DNA from: JAGXFP01 sp039714535
GTDB taxonomy: Bacteria; Desulfobacterota; Desulfobulbia; Desulfobulbales; JAGXFP01
Length of the DNA: 22,957 nucleotides
Assembly: GCA_039714535.1 (NCBI GenBank)
Contig: JBDLJC010000055.1
Location: 1 to 22,957 of the forward strand
Reading direction: 5' to 3'
Part shown: positions 8,441 to 15,199 of the stretch, in pieces
Position numbering within the stretch: the stretch's first letter is position 1
How the letters are laid out: the number at the start of each line of letters is the position of its first letter
Program-made: the position numbers and the translations under genes
The notes under the pieces: model-generated
The model's database searches: none
Told to the model about the DNA's origin: nothing
Seen by the model: only the letters and a program-made list of their open reading frames with translations

Positions 8441-8851
8441 TCAGGAAGACATCAGCAGGATTGCGACAATGGCGCAAGCCATGCCGCTCAGTTGTTTTAT
8501 GGTCAGAGGTTCCTTGAGAAAGATTGCCGCCAAAAGAATGGTAATCAGCGGATAGAGGGCGGTAATGCTTACCACCAGAGAGATGCGGCCCCGGCTGGCC
8601 GCAGCGAAGAAGCACAGGGTGCCGGCAAAACCGGCCACCCCCGTCAGCACTGCGAAAAGCGAGGCACGGGGGTGAAAGGCCGGCTGCATCTTTAAAGTGA
8701 ATAGGACGACCAGCGCAACCAGTAGACTGCCGATGGCATGGTAGATCAGGGCGCTGCGGGAATCCAGATGGGCCATGGCCAGTTTTGGAAAAAAGCCCCA
8801 GAGGCCGAACAGAACCAGAGAGGCCAGAGTTGCCGGCAGCCAGTTTATCAT
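8441..8851 (-). CDS. EamA/DMT-type membrane protein, single repeat
   Basis: This 136-residue protein is almost entirely hydrophobic, with four or five predicted helices. The last segments (LYPLITILLAAIFLKEPLTIKQLSG followed by a final helix) are the signature of the EamA (DUF6) repeat of drug/metabolite transporters. Usual EamA transporters carry two such repeats in about 290 residues, so this is a half-size form that would act as a dimer, as in SMR-like proteins. The substrate cannot be read from sequence. It starts four bases after the HAD gene stop, with TGAGGAC overlapping that stop as ribosome site, and is followed 26 bases later by the macrodomain gene. Confidence 0.85.
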   Translation of the reverse strand: MINWLPATLASLVLFGLWGFFPKLAMAHLDSRSALIYHAIGSLLVALVVLFTLKMQPAFHPRASLFAVLTGVAGFAGTLCFFAAASRGRISLVVSITALYPLITILLAAIFLKEPLTIKQLSGMACAIVAILLMSS

Positions 8852-8855
8852 ATGA

Positions 8856-9491
8856 TCAGTCCTCAGTGGTTAACATTATGCCCCGGGCCGGTAGGTCCCG
8901 GGCAAAGGCGGCTTCGGTGGTGAACAGGTGGGTTTGCAGGCCAAGTTTGGCGGCCCGGTCGATATGGCCCTGGTTATCATCGACAAACAGGACCTGCTCG
9001 GGCCGGACAACCAGAATCCGCAGGGCTGCAATAAATGTTGCAGGATCCCTTTTGGTGGTGCCCAGGTAGTAACTGTTGATGACCGGGTCGAACTCCGCCA
9101 GAAAATTATCGCGCTGGTCAAGCAGATCCAGCCAGTTGGTTTGGTCGCTGAGAATGGCGGTCCTGATCCCTTGCTGCTTGAGCGCTCGGACCTTATCAAT
9201 CATCCCCCGGCGCAGGATGAAACGGGACAGAATTTCATTGCTGAGTTCGTCGTCACTGCCACCAATGGCCAATTCCCGGCGGACCAGATGCCAGAAATCG
9301 GCGGCGGTGGCTTGGCCGATGACATAATCGCAGGCGTAGATGATCTCGGTGGCCCGGTGAAAAAAGAGATCCGGGTCCAGGCCGTGGGCCATACCGATGG
9401 CCTTGAGTCCGGCGGTGAACCCCTCTTCGGCTAGAACACCGCCGTAATCGAAGAGCATTACCTGCAGCGGCGCTAATTTATCGTCATTCAT
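8856..9491 (-). CDS. HAD-superfamily hydrolase
   Basis: This protein is about 211 residues long. Motif I is FDYGGVL, with the nucleophilic aspartate followed by glycine instead of the usual second aspartate, as in the soluble-epoxide-hydrolase-like HAD subgroup. Motif II is the ILSDQTN threonine/serine region, the lysine motif is in GTTKRDPATF, and motif IV is VLFVDDNQGHI. It is probably a phosphatase for a small metabolite. The ATG at 9491 is chosen; an in-frame GTG at 9500 overlaps the upstream stop as GTGA and is equally possible. Both have weak ribosome sites, so translation may depend on coupling to the peptidase gene. It is the second gene of the operon. Confidence 0.87.
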   Translation of the reverse strand: MNDDKLAPLQVMLFDYGGVLAEEGFTAGLKAIGMAHGLDPDLFFHRATEIIYACDYVIGQATAADFWHLVRRELAIGGSDDELSNEILSRFILRRGMIDKVRALKQQGIRTAILSDQTNWLDLLDQRDNFLAEFDPVINSYYLGTTKRDPATFIAALRILVVRPEQVLFVDDNQGHIDRAAKLGLQTHLFTTEAAFARDLPARGIMLTTED

Positions 9492-9496
9492 GTCTA

Positions 9497-10615
9497 TCAC
9501 CCGGCCAGAAAGTTTTTCAGGATGTGGTAGGCCTGTTCAAGTTGGGGCACACTGATATATTCGGTGCTTTGGTGGGCCTGCTGGATGTCGCCTGGTCCCC
9601 AAACGATGCATGGCCCTTTATGGTGAAGGCGGGAGCAGTCGGTGGCGAAAGAAGCGGTGATAGGGCCGGGATCGCCGCCGCCGGCCTTGATACTGGCCAT
9701 TAACGATTTAATCTGGGGATTGTCCATGCTGGTATCGATCCCGTCGCCGCTGTAGATCTCATCGACCTCGCCCCTATCGGCAACACATTTTTTGACCAGT
9801 TCGGTCACCTCTTCTCTCTGCATGTTCGGTAATAATCTGATATCGATCCCGATCTCGCAGTAATTGGGGATGGTATTAAGGGAGGTGCCGCCCAGGATTT
9901 TGGTAATTGCCAGGCTGGCCCGGCCCAGATCGGGGTCGGCCTGTGCTTTTAAATCTGTGCCCAACCGCTCAAGATCATTGATAATCGGCATCATCATGCT
10001 GATGGCATTAAGACCCTGGTCCGGGTGGGAGGAGTGGGCGGCCTTACCCCTGGTTATTACCCGGCAGCGGTACACTCCCTTATGGGCGCGAATGATATTG
10101 AGGTCGGTCGGCTCCAGGGCGATACAGAGATCCCAATCGGCCAGTTCTTCAGCCAGCTTTGTGGCCCCGCTCATCGTGCATTCTTCGTCGATACTGCCGG
10201 CAAAGGTGATGTCGTAGGCCGGGGCGACTCCCAGCTCCCTATGGAGATCTAATACCGCCGCTAGGCCCACGGCCAGCGGACCCTTATCGTCACAGGCGCC
10301 GCGACCGAATATTACTCCGTCCCGCAGATCGCCGCTGAACGGATCTGCCATGCCACCACCGCTGACCGTATCCATATGGCCAACGATCAGCAGCCGGGGC
10401 GTGCCGGGATTAGGCAGGCGAACCACCAGGTTCTCCCGGCCGGGCAGGGCCTCCATCGTGTAATATTCAACTCCGGCGGTCCGGCAGATCTGGCTGAGGT
10501 ATTCGACGACTCCGACTTCCGGTCCACCAGTGGTAGTGGCGACTGGCTCCGAGGACTCGCTGGGAATCTTGACCAGCTCTCTGGTCATTGTGATAACATC
10601 TGGTATGGCAGTCAT
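9497..10615 (-). CDS. M20-family metallopeptidase/deacylase (ArgE/DapE/CPG2-like)
   Basis: This 372-residue protein is of the ArgE/DapE/carboxypeptidase G2 family. Metal and catalytic residues are visible: H80 and D82 in GHMDTV, D109 in GRGACDDKG, catalytic E144 with ligand E145 in SIDEECTMSG, an acidic ligand in ALEPTD near 168-171, and a C-terminal histidine in QQAHQSTEY. It should hydrolyse an amide or peptide bond in a small substrate in the cytoplasm; which one is not clear, and a family-level name is safest. The open frame extends to 10768, but the start at 10615 is where the domain begins. It is the first gene of the six-gene operon, and the inverted repeat at 10662-10689 lies in its upstream region. 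Confidence 0.9.
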   Translation of the reverse strand: MTAIPDVITMTRELVKIPSESSEPVATTTGGPEVGVVEYLSQICRTAGVEYYTMEALPGRENLVVRLPNPGTPRLLIVGHMDTVSGGGMADPFSGDLRDGVIFGRGACDDKGPLAVGLAAVLDLHRELGVAPAYDITFAGSIDEECTMSGATKLAEELADWDLCIALEPTDLNIIRAHKGVYRCRVITRGKAAHSSHPDQGLNAISMMMPIINDLERLGTDLKAQADPDLGRASLAITKILGGTSLNTIPNYCEIGIDIRLLPNMQREEVTELVKKCVADRGEVDEIYSGDGIDTSMDNPQIKSLMASIKAGGGDPGPITASFATDCSRLHHKGPCIVWGPGDIQQAHQSTEYISVPQLEQAYHILKNFLAG

Positions 10616-10661
10616 TATGAATCCCGGTGAAGAAGGAATAAGGGGCGTATTTTTATCTGAT

Positions 10662-10689
10662 TTTGCCAGAGTGGTGGCTATCTGGCAAA
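10662..10689. repeat. perfect 9-bp inverted repeat upstream of peptidase operon
   Basis: TTTGCCAGA (10662-10670) and TCTGGCAAA (10681-10689) are perfect inverted copies with a 10-base spacer. They lie about 47-74 bases upstream of the peptidase start. They could be an operator for a dimeric regulator or a hairpin in the leader. No T-run follows on either strand, so a terminator is unlikely. Confidence 0.55.
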
Positions 10690-10843
10690 CAGTTCTCGTG
10701 AATTGCGCTGAAAATTTTAGGATATTTGCTTCCGGGGAGCTACGGTTCTTCACTTGGCGGGCCTTCATCCTCCCTAATGCAAGTCGGGGATGAATACCAT
10801 CTTAGGGGTAACGCAACGAACAGATAAAGTTATTTCCGGCAAG

Positions 10844-10887
10844 TTGACCTGGGTCAAAGAACTAAGCGGGGATTTGGGCGATACTAT
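10844..10887 (+). promoter_or_regulatory. CRP/FNR-type activator site with class II-spaced -10
   Basis: TTGACCTGGGTCAA (10844-10857) fits TTGAC-N4-GTCAA, the half-site pattern of FNR-related regulators of the NnrR/DNR/HcpR type. TACTAT at 10882-10887 would serve as the -10. The palindrome centre then falls about 41-43 bases before the expected start point, the classic class II activation geometry. The cupin gene begins about 75 bases further on. Confidence 0.5.
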
Positions 10888-10967
10888 CAATGAACGTAGC
10901 TTTTCAGATCAATATTCAACCTATAGCTAAAACAAAACCAACGGAATCTAAGCGGAGGTGCAAGACA

Positions 10968-11285
10968 ATGAAGAAGAGCGATCTTAATGAAACCAGAATT
11001 TTTGACGAGAAGGTCATGAAGAAGTTTTTAGTCCATGATTCGGCCTGGTTCCGGATCATTAACTTTAATATTCCGGCCGGCAAGACCTTTCCGGTTCATT
11101 CCCATGAGTTGGAAGGGCAGTTATCGATTCAGGTTATTGAAGGAGAGGGCTTCTTCCTTGGCGACAATGGCGCAAAAATCCCAGCCAAGCAGGGTGAAAT
11201 CCTGGTCTGCGACATTATTGAACCGCACGGGGTAGAGGCAACAACCGATATCCGTATTTTGGTGACCATTGCGCCGCCGATCTGA
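10968..11285 (+). CDS. small cupin-domain protein
   Basis: This 105-residue protein is a single cupin. Motif 1 is PAGKTFPVHSHELEGQLSIQVIEGEG, with metal-ligand candidates H-x-H and E. Motif 2 follows GAKIPAKQGEILVCDIIEPHG, with a histidine. The fold is a beta barrel, often with a bound metal. Substrate and reaction cannot be told, and small cupins of this type can be sensors, isomerases or detoxifiers. The start has GGAGG about ten bases upstream; an in-frame extension to 10890 is not needed. It has no close partner gene. The CRP/FNR-type site upstream suggests control by anaerobiosis or nitrosative stress. Confidence 0.85.
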   Translation: MKKSDLNETRIFDEKVMKKFLVHDSAWFRIINFNIPAGKTFPVHSHELEGQLSIQVIEGEGFFLGDNGAKIPAKQGEILVCDIIEPHGVEATTDIRILVTIAPPI

Positions 11286-11333
11286 GTCTTGCCAGGTTTT
11301 AAGTTAAGTGATTTTCCCATGCAAGCCCCATGG

Positions 11334-11369
11334 TCATTCAGCCCGCAGGGCGCTCAAGCATTTGAATGA
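11334..11369. repeat. stem-loop between convergent genes
   Basis: TCATTCA (11334-11340) pairs with TGAATGA (11363-11369), with an inner GCCC/GGGC pairing. It follows the cupin stop by about 50 bases and precedes the end of the convergent Smr gene. There is no clear T-run, so it is a transcript-end structure at best. Confidence 0.35.
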
Positions 11370-11417
11370 TCGTACAAGGGTGGAATTCCCATGAGAAAGG
11401 TAGCGTAGTTGTGGCAG

Positions 11418-11888
11418 TTAAGGCAGGTAGACAATCACCGAACCGCTCTTGTGCTTTTCACCTTTCTCCCAGACAAAGGTGAAGACCCGATTCTCAGCCT
11501 GCAGCTCCTTCAGTCTGGTTTCCACCACATCGGGCAGGACGGCAGGGCCATCGGAATGGAGCCCCTTGCCGGTAATGATTCGGACGGTTCGAAACTGTAA
11601 GGTGGCGGCATCACGGATAAAAGAGGCTGTTTTTCTTTCCGCCTCCGGCCCTGTATTGCCGTGCAGGTCGAGCTCCTCCTGGGGATGAGGGTAGGATTTA
11701 AGTTTTTCCCGATCAGAAAGCGGTGCATCAGGACCGGCCTTCTCTTTGAGGATAGAGCTCATGTCCTGCCGGGCCAGATTATTCTCCAACTCTTCGACAA
11801 AACCGGGAGTTTTTTCCGGTGTTACCCCGAATGTTGAATACAAATTCTCGTTACCCAGCCTGGGTATAGTTTTCTTTTTTCTGGCCAT
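11418..11888 (-). CDS. Smr-domain protein
   Basis: This 156-residue protein has a low-complexity N-terminal half and a C-terminal Smr (small MutS-related) domain. The domain shows ELDLHG near its start (the conserved DLHG), RTVRIITGKGLHS (the TGKGxHS motif) and a final strand SGSVIVYL. Stand-alone Smr proteins are nucleases acting on DNA or RNA structures; the conserved DxH and GKGxH residues are present. The start at 11888 is chosen over 11912 because GCGGAAGA lies eight bases upstream. The gene is monocistronic, and the nearest upstream gene on this strand is the cytochrome c3, separated by a terminator. Confidence 0.88.
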   Translation of the reverse strand: MARKKKTIPRLGNENLYSTFGVTPEKTPGFVEELENNLARQDMSSILKEKAGPDAPLSDREKLKSYPHPQEELDLHGNTGPEAERKTASFIRDAATLQFRTVRIITGKGLHSDGPAVLPDVVETRLKELQAENRVFTFVWEKGEKHKSGSVIVYLP

Positions 11889-11956
11889 TGGTCTTCCGCA
11901 GATATTGTTCATTTATATTTGCATGTATTCTAAACATATTTGCGAATATGGCAAAG

Positions 11957-11997
11957 AAAAGGCGGTTAAAACTCCGGGCTGGAGCCTCAACCGCCTT
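11957..11997 (-). terminator. terminator of the cytochrome c3 gene
   Basis: AAGGCGGTT (11959-11967) and AACCGCCTT (11989-11997) form a perfect nine-pair stem, with an inner CTCC/GGAG pairing. On the minus strand the stem is followed by TTTTCTTT. It lies about 50 bases after the cytochrome c3 stop and separates it from the Smr gene. Confidence 0.75.
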
Positions 11998-12045
11998 GGC
12001 GGATAACAGAACCGGGATGGCGATTCCGTTGGCGGGAATCAGATA

Positions 12046-12477
12046 TTAGCAGCCTTCAATGGCTTTTCTCTTTTTCTTGAGATGGCAACCGCTACACTTG
12101 GTTGGACCTTTTTTTCCGTTTAAGCCCGTTTTGTGACAGGTCTTGCAGTTGGCGTGGAAGATGGTTTTACGTTTCTGTAATTCCGGATTGGCGAAATCAC
12201 TGTTATGGCAGGTAGCGCATTGCAAGACCCCGCTATCGGGCAGAGCGGAGATGGATTCTGCCGTCCGGGGGTTATGCTGTTCATCGTGGTGACATTCCGC
12301 GCAGGCAACTCCCATCTGCAAATGGGTAGTGTGGTTGAATTTTACCGGTTTCTTGCCGGTGATGGTAATGGACTTGGCTGGGGCCTTGATCTGCTCATTG
12401 GCCTGAACCGTGCCGATTCCCACGGCCAGGCCGATGGTGATGGCAACTATTGTGGCAGTGATTTTTCTGGTTTTCAT
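12046..12477 (-). CDS. tetrahaem cytochrome c3-type (class III) periplasmic cytochrome
   Basis: This 143-residue protein has a signal peptide (about 26 residues, MKTRKITATIVAI... ending VQA-NE). The mature part has about 117 residues with four CxxCH motifs: CAECH, CATCH, CKTCH and CSGCH. The order of early distal histidines (VKFNHTTH) and the CAECHH double histidine are those of class III cytochromes c, the low-potential carriers that link hydrogenases and formate dehydrogenases to membrane redox complexes in sulfate reducers and relatives. The start has GGAGGAG eight bases upstream; an open frame to 12597 is a non-coding extension. The gene stands alone between its terminator and an upstream region with a palindrome. 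Maturation would require the assembly proteins encoded further right. Confidence 0.92.
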   Translation of the reverse strand: MKTRKITATIVAITIGLAVGIGTVQANEQIKAPAKSITITGKKPVKFNHTTHLQMGVACAECHHDEQHNPRTAESISALPDSGVLQCATCHNSDFANPELQKRKTIFHANCKTCHKTGLNGKKGPTKCSGCHLKKKRKAIEGC

Positions 12478-12577
12478 GTTCTCCTCCCTTATCTGGTGTC
12501 TATGGAATGGGTTCGATCCCGTTCCTTTGACTCCATGGTAAGATAAAAAAACAGCAGAAAAAAGGTGACATCTGGCG

Positions 12578-12592
12578 ATGTCTACCAGACAT
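12578..12592. promoter_or_regulatory. perfect palindrome upstream of cytochrome c3
   Basis: ATGTCT-ACC-AGACAT is a perfect six-base dyad with a three-base centre, about 100 bases before the cytochrome c3 start. An overlapping hairpin GACATC/GATGTC begins at 12567. It could be an operator for a dimeric regulator. Confidence 0.4.
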
Positions 12593-12871
12593 ACCAATAA
12601 TTTCCACTAGTTGGCGGCGGCTCGGCAATGGCCTTTCCTGGCGGGCCTCTTCCCTAAGAGGTCGTTTGTTCTACTTCGTTGCTGCGCTTTTACATGTGCT
12701 CTGGGACCCCGAAACGCAGAGCGTATATCCCCCCTCAAGGTGCTTGGCAAGATCTTCCTCACCCGTTCTCGGGCAGACTCAACCCTGCTGGGATCTTTGC
12801 GAAAAGCCGATCTTTATTTACCCCGGATGCTTTTAGGGTTGCCATTATGGTCGGTTAACTATTAGGCTTGC

Positions 12872-12889
12872 TTATCTCTTCTGAGATAA
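12872..12889. promoter_or_regulatory. hairpin just before the XRE regulator start
   Basis: TTATCTC (12872-12878), loop TTCT, GAGATAA (12883-12889) form a perfect seven-pair hairpin that ends 19 bases before the ATG of the XRE gene. It could be the regulator's own operator, or an RNA element affecting translation, since the ribosome site (ACGGA) is weak. Confidence 0.45.
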
Positions 12890-12908
12890 ATCTCAACGGA
12901 TTAGCAAA

Positions 12909-13859
12909 ATGAATGAAATTGAGCAACAGATTAGGCCCATGGTCCTGATCGATGGGGCCAAGGTTAAAGATCTTCGTGAGAAACAAGGTCTGACCCAGCT
13001 CTATATGGCCACAGCGGTCGGGGTCACCACTGAAACGATCTCGCGCTGGGAAAACCGTCGTTATCCCTCCATCAAGGGCGACAATGCCGAGAAGCTGGCC
13101 GAGGCCCTTGGGGTGGCGGTGGACGATATTCTTGATACCCAGTCTGGGGAAACAGCGTCAGCTGCCCCCCCGGAAGACCCCGGTCCATCTCCGCTGCCGG
13201 TCAAGCCGATGCTGCCGCCCAAGTTAAAACGGCATCTGTCGGTCATTGTGCTGGTGGCCCTGGTGGTGGTTGCCCTCCAGGTCGCGCGTTATTTTTCCCA
13301 GTCTTCCCATCCTGCGGCCACTGTTGGCGCCAGCCGGATTCTGCCGCCCCATGTCCCTGGCGGCCAGCAATTCCCGATATTGATCAGGGTTGCATCATCT
13401 GAACCGGTGTCTTTCTCCCTGCTCCTTAAAGAAAATCTGCCGCCTGGCTGCGAGCCGATCATGGCGGTACCTGAATTCACCACCTCTGCCGGTAAAACGT
13501 CAGGGCAGCTTAAATGGGTTTCCCGTCTGGAGGGTGATAGTCAGGTTTTTGCCTATCTGCTCAAGGCGCCATTGCTTTCAGAATCAACTATGCTGGTTTT
13601 TAATGGCCGGATCCTGGCTGGGTCCATGAAAGGGTCTTCTCCGGCTACGGGCGGCGATGAGCGGTTGCGGATCGCCAATTATCACTGGGCCGACCATAAT
13701 CGGGATAATCGCATCGATGATGAAGAGATCCTGATGGTCTATGATCTCTTCGGTGACATAGAGGGTTTTGATTTTAATCGTGATTTGGTTGATGAGATCT
13801 GGGCCTCGGCTGGATATCATTGGAACAGCAAGGCTGGACGCTACGAGGTATTGCCATGA
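12909..13859 (+). CDS. membrane-anchored XRE regulator with extracytoplasmic EF-hand-like domain
   Basis: This 316-residue protein begins with a cytoplasmic XRE helix-turn-helix at about 14-77 (KVKDLREKQGLTQLYMATAV, then TTETISRWENRR). A proline-rich linker is followed by one membrane helix at about 110-129. The extracytoplasmic part holds a beta-rich domain at about 140-235. Near the C-terminus, residues 262-273 (DHNRDNRIDDEE) form an EF-hand/dockerin-type calcium loop with D, N, D and final E in ligand positions. The layout suggests a one-step transmembrane regulator that senses something outside the membrane. Its beta-rich domain resembles the secreted protein encoded next, in the order LP..., PE..., K-G-x-x-KW. 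That gene begins 23 bases after this stop, or overlaps it if the earlier ATG is used. I know no named family for the full protein. Confidence 0.82.
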   Translation: MNEIEQQIRPMVLIDGAKVKDLREKQGLTQLYMATAVGVTTETISRWENRRYPSIKGDNAEKLAEALGVAVDDILDTQSGETASAAPPEDPGPSPLPVKPMLPPKLKRHLSVIVLVALVVVALQVARYFSQSSHPAATVGASRILPPHVPGGQQFPILIRVASSEPVSFSLLLKENLPPGCEPIMAVPEFTTSAGKTSGQLKWVSRLEGDSQVFAYLLKAPLLSESTMLVFNGRILAGSMKGSSPATGGDERLRIANYHWADHNRDNRIDDEEILMVYDLFGDIEGFDFNRDLVDEIWASAGYHWNSKAGRYEVLP

Positions 13860-13882
13860 AGTTTCGCGCGGGAGAAAGGATT

Positions 13883-14275
13883 ATGGGTTTTTGTCGATAC
13901 GGGTTGCTGGTTTTAATTACGGGTGTTTTGCTCTGCCCTTTAGCGGCGGCGGCTGAAGATCTGGTCTCGGCCCGTTACTTAAAAGGGGAGGGCCAAGAGA
14001 TCAAAATTGAACTTGCAATCAGCTCGCCTGCCCCACCGTTGGTGATTGTTGTCCAGCATCTGCCTAAAGACGTTAAAGTGGTTGCGGCCGAGCCGGAGTT
14101 AAAAAAATATAATCCCAACAAGGGCGTGGCCAAATGGCTACTCCGCAAGGTGGCGCCTGGTAAAATGATGGTTTCCCTGCAACTTGATCGGTCGATCGAG
14201 AAGGGTGAGATAAACGGTGAAGTTCGCTGCCGTGACGCTGCCGGCAAGATGGTCAGTATCCTTCTTGAGAATTGA
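13883..14275 (+). CDS. secreted protein related to the regulator's outer domain
   Basis: This 130-residue protein has a signal peptide (MGFCRYGLLVLITGVLLCPL, then AAAA-ED) and a mature domain of about 105 residues that is predicted to be mostly beta strands. It aligns by eye with residues about 145-235 of the preceding regulator: both share a GQ-x-x-x-I-x-I strand, SS-x-P, LP, PE, a K-x-x-G...KW(V/L)xR segment and a later glycine strand. No catalytic motif is visible, so a binding or structural role is more likely. The start at 13883 is chosen because GGAGAAAGGA precedes it directly. An ATG at 13856 overlaps the regulator stop as ATGA and is possible. The two genes are surely one transcript. 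Confidence 0.75.
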   Translation: MGFCRYGLLVLITGVLLCPLAAAAEDLVSARYLKGEGQEIKIELAISSPAPPLVIVVQHLPKDVKVVAAEPELKKYNPNKGVAKWLLRKVAPGKMMVSLQLDRSIEKGEINGEVRCRDAAGKMVSILLEN

Positions 14276-14314
14276 CCGGTCTTATGGGGGAACCCCGATC
14301 ACCCGGCCAGACTA

Positions 14315-14427
14315 TTAGCCCGCATATTTCACGAGTATTTTTGAAAAATTAGTATATGTGTCTGTTTATGCGATTCTTGCTTCATGTCTCTAGCAAGACG
14401 TCTCGACTTGTGAAATTCCCGGGTTAA
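14315..14427. mobile_element. MITE-like element with imperfect terminal inverted repeats
   Basis: The 22 bases at 14315-14336 and the inverse of 14406-14427 match at 17 of 22 positions, sharing TTA, CCCG, ATTTCAC and AGT. They enclose about 69 bases that include a CTTGC/GCAAG hairpin. A 113-base element with matching ends and no gene fits a miniature inverted-repeat element or the remnant of an insertion sequence. I see no clear target duplication, which lowers confidence. Confidence 0.45.
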
Positions 14428-14478
14428 CTGGGGCAAGCATAAGACGTTATTATTAGTAAGGCCGGGGTTTAGGCGGGA

Positions 14479-15093
14479 TCAGCTAAATTCAACCCGGTAC
14501 TTATCGTAATTGACGCAGACATGTTCCATCTCGGCCCGGTCACCATGGACCTGTTTAATAAATTCGACAACCTGGTCCGCCGAAGTCAGATGGAAGACAT
14601 TGTGGATTTCCTGCCGGTCGAAAAGACCCCTGCTCATCACCTCTTCTTCCAGCCATTTGAGTAACCCGGTCCACATTTCGCCATAGAGGATGATCGGCGT
14701 CTCGCAGATGTGCTCGACCTGGGTCAGCTGCCAGGAATAAAAAAGCTCGAGCAGCGTCCCGATACCGCCGGTGGCCACGACCACCGCATCCGACAGGGAC
14801 ATAAAGGTATCAAGCCTGTCGCTGAACCGGTCAAACTCCTTTTTGATATCCAGATATTTATTGCCCTCCGGTTCACCGGGCAGCTTGATATTCAAGCCGA
14901 TGGAATGGGTTTCGGAAGAGACGCTCATATGGCCGGAATTGGCGGCCTGCATGATCCCCGGGCCGCCACCGGTGACCACGTCAAATCCGGCCTCCGCCAG
15001 CCCCTTGGAGATACTGAACACCTCGTTATATTCATGGTCCCCTTCCTTAATCCTGGCTGAGCCGAAAATTGCTATTCGGTAATGTGCGTCCAT
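14479..15093 (-). CDS. LOG-family Rossmann-fold nucleotide-binding protein
   Basis: This 204-residue protein belongs to the LOG (lysine decarboxylase-like) family. The first strand and glycine loop are visible in AIFGSARI, the central motif is TGGGPGIMQAAN, and the second motif is ATGGIGTLLELF, where family members usually have PGGxGTxxE. Relatives hydrolyse nucleoside 5'-monophosphates to release the base (cytokinin-activating enzymes) or are of unknown role in bacteria. The proline of the second motif is replaced by threonine, which is a mild deviation. The start at 15093 is preferred over a GTG at 15105 because GGAG lies seven bases upstream. It lies 107 bases downstream of the cytochrome assembly pair on the same strand and may share their transcript. 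Confidence 0.88.
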   Translation of the reverse strand: MDAHYRIAIFGSARIKEGDHEYNEVFSISKGLAEAGFDVVTGGGPGIMQAANSGHMSVSSETHSIGLNIKLPGEPEGNKYLDIKKEFDRFSDRLDTFMSLSDAVVVATGGIGTLLELFYSWQLTQVEHICETPIILYGEMWTGLLKWLEEEVMSRGLFDRQEIHNVFHLTSADQVVEFIKQVHGDRAEMEHVCVNYDKYRVEFS

Positions 15094-15167
15094 GGATAAC
15101 TCCACTCCTGGTATTTTCCGGCTGGGGACTTGTTTGCGGCCCCGGCCGGTGGTTTATAAAGGCGCGT

Positions 15168-15183
15168 CCATAACGATTTATGG
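15168..15183. repeat. short perfect hairpin
   Basis: CCATAA (15168-15173), loop CGAT, TTATGG (15178-15183) form a six-pair hairpin between the LOG gene and the membrane protein gene. No T-run follows, so a terminator role is not supported. Confidence 0.3.
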
Positions 15184-15199
15184 CAGCCATTGCCCGGTC

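Larger units (their letters stand above)
10616..10967. other. divergent regulatory region between peptidase operon and cupin
   Basis: This stretch of 352 bases has no supported gene. Open frames entering from either side lack ribosome sites. It contains a nine-base perfect inverted repeat at 10662-10689, nearer the peptidase operon, and a CRP/FNR-type palindrome at 10844-10857 with a fitting -10 at 10882-10887, nearer the cupin gene. Confidence 0.6.
12478..12908. other. long intergenic region with anonymous open frame
   Basis: This region of 431 bases lies between divergent genes. It contains a palindrome at 12578-12592, a six-base hairpin CCTCTT/AAGAGG near 12645-12660, an open frame at 12611-12865 on the plus strand and the hairpin at 12872-12889. 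The 84-residue open frame has no ribosome binding site, and its predicted protein (rich in L, R and S, with no recognisable fold) looks like translated non-coding DNA. The block could be a dispersed repeat or an RNA; I cannot tell which. Confidence 0.45.

Noticed and set aside
12833..12843. TTAGGGTTGCC shared with 16926-16936
   Set aside because: The match does not extend beyond 11 bases on either side, which can occur by chance in 23 kb.
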